This document shows positions 1 through 4,853 of a stretch of DNA of 8,761 bases, piece by piece. Position 1 is the first letter of the stretch; each line of letters begins with the position of its first letter. The position numbers and the translations under genes are program-made. This DNA comes from RBG-16-66-20 sp049651845 (lineage in GTDB: Bacteria; Pseudomonadota; Gammaproteobacteria; Burkholderiales; SG8-39): the NCBI GenBank assembly GCA_049651845.1, contig JBASCW010000168.1:1-8761 (forward strand), given 5' to 3'. The notes under the pieces are model-generated. The model worked only from the letters and a program-made list of their open reading frames with translations. It was not told the DNA's origin and made no database searches.

Positions 1-219
1 GCCGCGGCGCGCGCGCGCCACCAGCGCCTGGAGGACTGGCGCGCGCGCCTCCTCGACGACGACGGCGCGCTCACCGAGTTTGCCGCCGCGCACCCCGGCG
101 CCGACCTGCAGGGCCTGCGCACGCTGATCCGCAACGCGCGCAAGGAGATCGCCGGGGGCAAGCCGCCGCGCGCGCAGCGGGAACTGTTCAGGGTGTTGCG
201 GGATCTCGCGCGTGATTGA
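1..219 (+). CDS. darP: DarP (YjgA/DUF615) ribosome-assembly factor, C-terminal part
   Basis: Partial gene, cut by the left window edge; 72 C-terminal residues are visible, ending at TGA 217-219. They match the helical C-terminal region of the DUF615 family: RLEDWRARLL, then the hallmark stretch LRTLIRNARKEIAGGKPPRA, then the terminal FRVLRDLARD. DarP (YjgA in E. coli) binds precursors of the 50S ribosomal subunit in the cytoplasm and promotes their late maturation; it is usually about 170-190 aa, so roughly 100 residues lie outside the window. It overlaps the next gene by 8 nt, and the darP-then-mogA order is one I recall from betaproteobacteria. The family call is based on remembered consensus motifs and is firm; the role comes from E. 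coli work on the family. Confidence 0.9.
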   Translation, partial: AAARARHQRLEDWRARLLDDDGALTEFAAAHPGADLQGLRTLIRNARKEIAGGKPPRAQRELFRVLRDLARD

Positions 220-664
220 GCTCGAGCCCCTGATGCAGGTGAGCGTCACGCTCGAGCCGATCCGCGATCTCGGCGACACGCCGGTCGGGCGGCGCCGCAT
301 CATCGGCATCACCGGCGGCAGCTTCAGCGGCGCGCGCCTTTCGGGCCGCGTGCTGCCCGGCGGCGCCGACTGGCAGGTGATCCGCGCCGACGGCACCGCG
401 CACCTGGATGCGCGCTACACGCTCGAAACGGCGGACGGCGCGCTGATCTACGTGAATAACCTCGGCTACCGGCACGGGCCGAAGGGGATCCTCGGCCGTC
501 TCGCGCGCGGCGAAGACGTGGATCCCGCGCTCTACTACATGCGCACCACGCCCTGGTTCGAGACCTCGGCGCCGGCCTATGCCTGGCTCAATCGGACCGT
601 CTGCGTGGGCACCGGCGCGCGCCGCGCACAGGCGGTGAAGTTGGATTTCTACGAGGTCAAATGA
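212..664 (+). CDS. DUF3237 family protein
   Basis: Protein of 150 aa covering the whole DUF3237 domain. Typical features are GRRRIIGITGGSFSG (27-41), the near-invariant VLPGGADWQVIRADGTAHLD (47-66), the YTLETADGALIYVNNLGYR core (69-87), then YYMRTTPWFET (108-118) and the YAWLNRTVCVGTG block (123-135). There is no signal peptide or membrane segment, so it should be a small cytoplasmic beta-rich protein. No biochemical function is established for the family that I can name. I chose GTG 212 rather than ATG 233 because the LEPLMQVSVTLE stretch before residue 18 resembles the normal family N-terminus. GTG 212 overlaps the darP stop by 8 nt; the stop TGA 662-664 overlaps the mogA ATG (ATGA), so translation of all three genes is probably coupled. 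Its place between darP and mogA is odd, since no functional link is obvious. Confidence 0.88.
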   Translation: MIELEPLMQVSVTLEPIRDLGDTPVGRRRIIGITGGSFSGARLSGRVLPGGADWQVIRADGTAHLDARYTLETADGALIYVNNLGYRHGPKGILGRLARGEDVDPALYYMRTTPWFETSAPAYAWLNRTVCVGTGARRAQAVKLDFYEVK

Positions 665-1215
665 GCACGCTCAAAGTCGGCATCGTGTCCATCAGCGACC
701 GCGCTTCGGGCGGGGTCTACAAGGACGAGGGCATCCCGGCGCTCAAGGAATGGCTGTCGAAGGTGGTCGTCGCTCCTGCCTTGAGTTTTCACGAAAAGCT
801 CATTCCCGACGAGAAGAATCGAATTTCGGAAACGCTCAAAGCCCTCGTCGACGACGACGGCTGCCACTTGGTGCTCACCACGGGCGGCACCGGCCCCGCG
901 GCGCGCGACGTGACCCCCGAGGCGACGCTCGCGGTCGCCGACAAGGAGATGCCGGGCTTCGGCGAGCAGATGCGCGCGGTGAGCCTGAAGTACGTGCCGA
1001 CCGCGATCCTCTCGCGCCAGGTCGCTGTCATCAGAAAGCGGGCATTGATCATCAACCTGCCGGGTCAGCCCAAGGCGATCAAGGAGACGCTCGACGGCGT
1101 CTTCGCCGCCGTGCCCTACTGCATCGACCTGATCGGCGGCCCCTATATCGAGACCGACGAGTCGCTGGTGAAGGCGTTCCGCCCGAAAAGCGCGCTGCGG
1201 CCGAAAGGCGGCTAG
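661..1215 (+). CDS. mogA: Molybdopterin adenylyltransferase MogA
   Basis: Protein of 184 aa that activates molybdopterin with ATP to give adenylyl-molybdopterin, the step before MoeA inserts molybdate in molybdenum cofactor synthesis; it acts in the cytoplasm, as a trimer in E. coli. It follows E. coli MogA closely: VGIVSISDRASGGVYKDEGI (6-25), LIPDE (47-51), HLVLTTGGTGPAARDVTPEA (69-88), MPGFGEQMR (97-105), AILSRQ (115-120), INLPGQPKAIKE (131-142) and AFRPKSA (172-178). The two aspartates known to matter in the E. coli enzyme (D49 and D82) correspond to D50 and D83 here. A GAGG ribosome binding site lies at 653-656, inside the upstream gene, and the ATG overlaps that gene's stop by 4 nt. Compared with E. 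coli MogA (195 aa) a loop of about a dozen residues is missing after KETLDGV (141-147). MoaB is a paralogous alternative, but the overall match is to MogA. Confidence 0.95.
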   Translation: MSTLKVGIVSISDRASGGVYKDEGIPALKEWLSKVVVAPALSFHEKLIPDEKNRISETLKALVDDDGCHLVLTTGGTGPAARDVTPEATLAVADKEMPGFGEQMRAVSLKYVPTAILSRQVAVIRKRALIINLPGQPKAIKETLDGVFAAVPYCIDLIGGPYIETDESLVKAFRPKSALRPKGG

Positions 1216-1299
1216 ATCGTCGATCGCTTGAACCCGCCCCGCAAAGCGGCCGGGCAAACGGGGTTAGGGGAATGAATGGTCCATTCGAGAGTCCTACGC

Positions 1300-1305
1300 A
1301 GGAGG
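1300..1305 (+). promoter_or_regulatory. Strong Shine-Dalgarno AGGAGG
   Basis: A perfect AGGAGG lies 4 nt before ATG 1310. It serves the short reading frame at 1310, not the ferritin-like frame beginning at ATG 1362, which has only weak purine-rich sequence before it. This mismatch is the main sign that the original gene began at 1310 and was later rearranged. Confidence 0.75.
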
Positions 1306-1309
1306 TTGC

Positions 1310-1361
1310 ATGTTCATCAGAATCGATTTCTCCAGCCTCACGCTGATGGACGCCCTGGAAC
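1310..1361 (+). pseudogene. N-terminal stub of a ferritin/rubrerythrin-like gene
   Basis: From ATG 1310 the reading frame encodes MFIRIDFSSLTLMDALEHV. As I recall it, this resembles the opening of a longer betaproteobacterial ferritin-like/rubrerythrin protein, where LMDAL begins the first helix and is followed by an acidic iron-ligand stretch. Here the similarity stops after about residue 17; the frame then runs on without family-like sequence to a stop near 1708, across the next gene and into the antisense of the TRAP permease. The recognisable second half of the family continues at 1362 in a different frame. I therefore read 1310-1361 as the leftover start of a gene that lost its middle. 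The alternative, that 1310 starts a real unrelated 131-aa protein, is unlikely because its remainder is the shadow of two other genes. Confidence 0.5.
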
Positions 1362-1580
1362 ATGTCAACGCTCAACGCGTTCAAGTTGGCATTGGCTGCG
1401 GAACAGAAAGCCTTCGCGTTCTACGACCAGGCCATTCCTGGTGTCACACAGCCGGACGTCAAGGCGCTTTTCGAGGAGTTGCGAGAGGAAGAGGCCGAGC
1501 ACATTCGTATGGTCGAGGAGATCATCGCGAAATTGCCGCCGGAGGCTGCGGTCGAACTGGAAGACCAGGACGCCGGCTAG
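1362..1580 (+). CDS. Short ferritin-like (rubrerythrin-type) two-helix protein
   Basis: Protein of 72 aa made of two predicted helices. The first (about 4-24) carries E14 and the FAFYDQ sequence; the second (about 31-57) carries E44-A-E-H47, an ExxH motif. E plus ExxH is the iron-ligand set of one half of a ferritin-like diiron four-helix bundle. Full rubrerythrin-type proteins contain two such halves in about 140-170 aa; this one has only the half that usually forms helices 3 and 4, followed by an acidic tail (61-72). A TGA at 1344-1346 closes the frame upstream, so ATG 1362 is the first in-frame ATG after it, with a poor ribosome binding site. GC content is about 57 percent over 1321-1500, lower than in neighbouring genes. 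It could bind iron only by pairing with another copy, or it may be a decaying gene. The family call is good; activity is uncertain. Confidence 0.7.
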   Translation: MSTLNAFKLALAAEQKAFAFYDQAIPGVTQPDVKALFEELREEEAEHIRMVEEIIAKLPPEAAVELEDQDAG

Positions 1581-1601
1581 CGCGCCGCGTCGCGCGCGTC
1601 C
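1568..1601. terminator. Possible bidirectional terminator hairpin between convergent genes
   Basis: GGACGC (1568-1573) pairs perfectly with GCGTCC (1596-1601), and the 22-nt interior is rich in CGCG and can fold further. It spans the ferritin-like stop codon and lies just before the TRAP permease stop at 1605-1607, where convergent transcription must end. There is no run of T on either side, so a classical intrinsic terminator is not shown. Confidence 0.25.
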
Positions 1602-1604
1602 AAG

Positions 1605-3614
1605 TCAGGCCCGGCTGCGCCGCAACGTCCATAGCGCAAGCGCGGTGGCGGGCACGAGGAACGCCGCGCCGAGCAACTCCATCTGGGCGTTGGACAGCGG
1701 CATGAGCCCCCCGCCCGGGGTGGCGAACACGACGCCGCCGACCATGAACAGGATGCGCAGCGGCCACTGCAGGGCGCCGGCGCGGCGCAGGTCGCCGATG
1801 CCGAGCTGATAGCCCTGGATGCCGCCGCAGATGAAAATCACGCCGATGCCCGCGGTGACGGTCAGGTAGAGCGCCTCCAGCCACGGCCCCTGCAGCACCA
1901 GGGCCGGATTGAGCACGAAGAAGAACGGCAGGAAGTAGATGATGCTGCCGACGCGCATCGATTCCCACCCGGTCTTCATCGGCGGCGCGCCGGCGATGCC
2001 GGCCGCGGCGAACGAGGCGATCGCCACCGGCGGCGTGATCGCCGACAGCATGCCCCAGTAGAACACGAACATGTGCACCGCCATCTTGTTGAGGCCGATC
2101 TTCTCCAGTGCCGGCCCCACCAGGATCGCGAGAAAGATGTAGCACGCCGTGGTGGTCAGCCCCAGCCCGAGCACCAGGCTCGTCACCGCCGTCATGGCGA
2201 GCAGCAGCAGTGCGTTGTTGCCGGCGATGCGCAGCAGGTCGTTGGCGAGGCTCGAGACCACGCCGGTGAGGGAGAACGCGCCGATCAGCAGTCCGCAGCC
2301 GGCGAGGATGCCGATCAGCTCGGCGAAGGTCCGGCCGTTCACCTCGAGGAAGCGCGCCAGCGTGCCCCAGCCCCATCTCTCGCTGCTGAACAGCTGGTTG
2401 AGCGCGAGCAGCAGCAGCGTGGCGAAGAACGGCGCGTGGCTCTCGCGCTTCATCACCAGCATCATGAAGACGAGCAGCACGATGACGAAGACGAAGTACC
2501 AGCCCTGCCGGAAGGTGTCGCCGAGCTTCGGCAGCTCGGCGCGCTCCAGCCCCTTGAGGCCGTGGCGCGCGGCGTAGGCATCGACCTGCATGAACAGGCC
2601 GAAGTAGTACAGGAACGCGGGGATCGCAGCCGCGAGCGCGACTTCGGCGTAGCTTACGTTGAGGAACTGCGCCATCACGAACGCGGTCGCGCCCATCACC
2701 GGCGGCGCGAGCACCGCCCCGGTGGAGGCGCAGGCCTCGATGGCGCCGGCGTAGGAAGCGCGAAAGCCGGTCTTCTTCATCACCGGGATGGTCATGGTGC
2801 CCGCGGTGAGCACGTTGGAGACCACGCTGCCCGACATCATGCCGAGCAGGCCGCTCGCGAAGATGCACACCTTGGCGGCGCCGCCGCGGAAGGTGCCGCA
2901 CAGCGCGAACGACAGGTCGATGAAGAATTTCCCTGCCCCCGTCATCATCAGCGCGGTGCCGAAGACGAGGAAGCCGATCACCGTCTCGGCGAATGCCTGC
3001 ACCGGGATGCCGAGCAGGCTCTCCACCGACAGCATGTGGTAGGCGCTCGCCTGCGCGGCCGTGGATTGCGTGCCCTTGAGCGGCCCGAGCCAGTCGGCAT
3101 CCGCGAACAGCGGGTAGAACGTGAACGGCAGCACCGAGAGCACCAGCCCCCAGCCGCCGGTGCGCCGCAGGCCCTCCATGAGCAGCGCCCACATGACATA
3201 GCCGGCCCAGACCACGTCGTTCGGCGCGCCACCGAACTCCCAGCCCAGCTCCGCCGCCCTGCGGATGTGCAGCATCAGGTAGGCCGCCGTTGCGGCAGTG
3301 ACCAGGAACAGCACGGCGTCGTACCAGGCGACGCGGTCCAGGCGCGCGCGCTCGCTGCCCGGGAAGATCACGAAAACGAACGGCAGCATCACCAGCACCA
3401 GCGCGTAGTAGTACTCGGTGTTGAGCGGCGTGAAGCCTACGAAGAACCGCAGGACGAACTGCTGGTTGATGCAGAGGAAGATGGTCGCCGCGGCCGCCGC
3501 GGCGAGCAGCCAGCGCCAGAAGCCGGCGAGGCGCCGGACGCGGACGACCTCGGCTTCCTGGGGCGCGGCCAGCAGCGCGCCGTTGCCGGCAGCGTGCGGA
3601 TCAGCAACCTGCAT
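1605..3614 (-). CDS. TRAP transporter fused permease (small 4TM plus large 12TM subunits)
   Basis: Inner-membrane permease of 669 aa that, with a TAXI solute-binding protein, takes up a substrate using an ion gradient. The N-terminal third (hydrophobic spans at about 36-55, 69-85, 100-116 and 135-170) corresponds to the DctQ-like part. The rest is the DctM-like part with clear TRAP signatures: GGAAKVCIFASGLLGMMSGS (244-263), TIPVMKKTGF (275-284), EACASTGAVLAPPVMGATAF (293-312), GLGLTTTACYIFLA (483-496) and FYWGMLSAITPPVAIASFAA (518-537). GLGLTTTACY differs a little from the more common GMGxPTTAAY. The length and domain order fit the fused permease class found with TAXI proteins. ATG 3614 lies 22 nt after the binding-protein stop, with only a weak GGCGG-type ribosome binding site, so the two genes are very likely one transcript. 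The substrate is unknown; dicarboxylates or other organic acids are typical for the family. Confidence 0.95.
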   Translation of the reverse strand: MQVADPHAAGNGALLAAPQEAEVVRVRRLAGFWRWLLAAAAAATIFLCINQQFVLRFFVGFTPLNTEYYYALVLVMLPFVFVIFPGSERARLDRVAWYDAVLFLVTAATAAYLMLHIRRAAELGWEFGGAPNDVVWAGYVMWALLMEGLRRTGGWGLVLSVLPFTFYPLFADADWLGPLKGTQSTAAQASAYHMLSVESLLGIPVQAFAETVIGFLVFGTALMMTGAGKFFIDLSFALCGTFRGGAAKVCIFASGLLGMMSGSVVSNVLTAGTMTIPVMKKTGFRASYAGAIEACASTGAVLAPPVMGATAFVMAQFLNVSYAEVALAAAIPAFLYYFGLFMQVDAYAARHGLKGLERAELPKLGDTFRQGWYFVFVIVLLVFMMLVMKRESHAPFFATLLLLALNQLFSSERWGWGTLARFLEVNGRTFAELIGILAGCGLLIGAFSLTGVVSSLANDLLRIAGNNALLLLAMTAVTSLVLGLGLTTTACYIFLAILVGPALEKIGLNKMAVHMFVFYWGMLSAITPPVAIASFAAAGIAGAPPMKTGWESMRVGSIIYFLPFFFVLNPALVLQGPWLEALYLTVTAGIGVIFICGGIQGYQLGIGDLRRAGALQWPLRILFMVGGVVFATPGGGLMPLSNAQMELLGAAFLVPATALALWTLRRSRA

Positions 3615-3636
3615 CGCCGCCGGCCCGGCGTGCCGA

Positions 3637-4776
3637 TCAGAAGATGGTTTCGAAGCCGGCTTTCTGCAGGGTGCTGTTGCGCACCGTCATCCACGCCTTG
3701 CGGAAGGCATCGCGATCCTCGGGCGGATCGGTCTTCAAGTAAGCGCTCCACGCCGCGGCCAGCGTGTCCTGGCGCTTGAGCGCCTTCTGCTGGTGCGCCT
3801 CTTGCTCGGGCTTCCAGACGCCCGCCTCCTTGAACGCCTTCACGGCCCCCTCGTGGTACGGCAGCACCCAGGCGAGGTTCTGGCGCTTGAGCTCCAGGCC
3901 CGCCGCGCCCGGCGCGCCGTCCTTGTAGGCGGCGTAGTTGACGATCATCGACTTGGTAATGCCGTAGACCACGTCGGCCGGCTGCGAGGCGTAGGCAGTG
4001 AAGATCGGGTACGGGTAGTTCGGCAGCTCGACCGGGTTCTGCGCCGAGACGCCGACGCCGCAGGTCGCTTTGTGGGGCGCGTAATACGGGCCGATCTCGT
4101 TCAGGCGCGCCCAGCCCGCCTTGTCGGCGGCGGGAACCGGCGGATAGAGCAGGCCGCGCGGCGAGCTCTCGGCCTCCTTCGCCTGCCCGGAGATGGTCGA
4201 AGCGATCGCCGCGTCCACCTCGTTGTTGAGGATGCCTTTCCACATCGCGCCGTAGCTGGAGAACTCGACCAGCTTGACGTCGCCCTTGCCCAGCCCGGCG
4301 AACGCGAGCACCGCGAAGGCGTTCTGGTTGAGCGCCGGCGAGCCCACCACCAGGCCGATGCGCTTGCCCTTGAGGTCCTTGATCTGCTTGACGCCCGTGT
4401 CCTTGGCGACGCCGAGTGAGATCGCGTTGCAGTCCGACGAGGCGAGGATCAGCCGCAGCCCCTGCGGGCCCCAGTCCTTGACGGCGAACTCGAACACGCC
4501 CTCCTGCGCGAAGTAGACGCCGATGCCCATGGCGGAGGCCTGCGCGCGGCCGCCCTTGAGCGGCGCGAGGCGCGCGACGTCGTTGCCCGCGGGCAGCACG
4601 CGCACGTCGGTGTTGTGCTTGTCCTTGAAGGCCTTGCCCACCGCGACGGCGATGTTGAACCCGGATGAGCCGGTGTCGTAGGCGGTCATGGTCAGGGTTG
4701 CCGGCAGCTTGACGTCCTGTGCGGCAAGCGGAAACGCGAGCGCCAGCAAGGCGGCGCCGATCAGCGTGCGTCTCAT
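3637..4776 (-). CDS. TAXI family TRAP transporter solute-binding protein
   Basis: Periplasmic binding protein of 379 aa that should deliver substrate to the fused permease encoded immediately downstream. A signal peptide is clear: MRR, a hydrophobic core (5-17), and a cleavage zone around LAAQ (17-20). The mature part starts with the TAXI-like LTMTAYDTGSSGFNIAVAVG (28-47), then VRVLPAGNDVARLAPLKGG (58-76) and the second-lobe segment IKDLKGKRIGLVVGSPALNQ (132-151). YAPHKATCGVGVSAQ (232-246) and YPIFTAYA (256-263) follow. Typical TAXI proteins are about 310-340 aa; this one is longer, mainly through an alpha-helical C-terminus (about 308-379). It has just two cysteines, C116 and C239, which could form a disulfide in the periplasm. 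The start at 4776 is fixed by the signal peptide and a perfect ribosome binding site 7 nt upstream. The match to the core TAXI consensus is looser than usual; the permease next door supports the call. Confidence 0.88.
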   Translation of the reverse strand: MRRTLIGAALLALAFPLAAQDVKLPATLTMTAYDTGSSGFNIAVAVGKAFKDKHNTDVRVLPAGNDVARLAPLKGGRAQASAMGIGVYFAQEGVFEFAVKDWGPQGLRLILASSDCNAISLGVAKDTGVKQIKDLKGKRIGLVVGSPALNQNAFAVLAFAGLGKGDVKLVEFSSYGAMWKGILNNEVDAAIASTISGQAKEAESSPRGLLYPPVPAADKAGWARLNEIGPYYAPHKATCGVGVSAQNPVELPNYPYPIFTAYASQPADVVYGITKSMIVNYAAYKDGAPGAAGLELKRQNLAWVLPYHEGAVKAFKEAGVWKPEQEAHQQKALKRQDTLAAAWSAYLKTDPPEDRDAFRKAWMTVRNSTLQKAGFETIF

Positions 4777-4783
4777 GGTTTCA

Positions 4784-4791
4784 CTCCTCCT
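4784..4791 (-). promoter_or_regulatory. Strong Shine-Dalgarno AGGAGGAG of the TAXI gene
   Basis: On the minus strand AGGAGGAG lies 7 nt before ATG 4776. This fixes the start of the binding protein and rules out the much longer open frame that continues upstream through the pump gene. The strong site fits the higher amount of binding protein than permease that TRAP systems usually need. Confidence 0.85.
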
Positions 4792-4797
4792 GCGGGC

Positions 4798-4826
4798 ATG
4801 GTGCCGGTTCGAACCGGGCCTGTCCA
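4798..4826 (-). promoter_or_regulatory. Candidate sigma70 promoter for the TRAP operon
   Basis: On the minus strand TGGACA (4821-4826, five of six matches to TTGACA) is followed by a 17-nt spacer and then CACCAT (4798-4803). CACCAT matches TATAAT at only three of six positions but keeps A2 and T6. The start of transcription would fall about 20 nt before the coding start. The weak -10 box suggests that an activator may be needed. This is pattern matching only. Confidence 0.3.
4804..4817. repeat. Perfect 14-bp palindrome, possible operator
   Basis: CCGGTTCGAACCGG is identical on both strands. It lies between the pump stop and the TAXI start, and occupies 14 of the 17 spacer bases of the candidate promoter. 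The symmetry suits a dimeric regulator; it could also fold in RNA as part of an intergenic hairpin. No regulator gene is present in the window to pair it with. Confidence 0.45.
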
Positions 4827-4836
4827 GCCCCGCAGA

Positions 4837-4852
4837 CGCTCGGCGACGAGCG
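4837..4852 (-). terminator. Hairpin directly after the RND pump stop codon
   Basis: CGCTCG (4837-4842) and CGAGCG (4847-4852) form a perfect 6-bp stem around a 4-nt loop. The stem starts one base after the pump stop codon TAG (4854-4856, minus strand). It is followed by TCTGCGGGG rather than a U-run, so it may slow or end transcription only with Rho, or protect the 3' end of the pump message. Confidence 0.35.
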
Positions 4853-4853
4853 C

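Noticed and set aside
1233..1254. Imperfect inverted repeat after mogA (CCCG/CGGG outside CCGC/GCGG)
   Set aside because: The two 4-bp stems are separated by an uneven internal loop and no T-run follows; too weak to call a terminator. The rest of 1216-1309 shows nothing else I can support.
1272..1346. 24-codon frame from ATG 1272 ending at TGA 1344
   Set aside because: Only a weak GGGG precedes it, the peptide has no recognisable features, and it overlaps the much better AGGAGG-ATG 1310 signal.
1522..3192. Open frame of 556 codons on the minus strand
   Set aside because: It overlaps the permease in another frame and is Arg/Ala/Gly-rich; the permease frame carries all conserved TRAP motifs.
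2073..3779. Open frame of 568 codons on the plus strand
   Set aside because: It is antisense to the TRAP permease, with low-complexity His/Glu/Arg/Gln composition and no recognisable motif.
4773..4799. Eight-residue leader frame whose stop overlaps the TAXI start (ATGA)
   Set aside because: It has no ribosome binding site of its own, contains the one for the TAXI gene, and shows no codon pattern suggesting attenuation.
4806..4815. GGTTCGAACC, resembling the T-arm of a tRNA or an attachment-site core
   Set aside because: No acceptor, D or anticodon arms surround it and no integrase is present; it is simply the centre of the palindrome.
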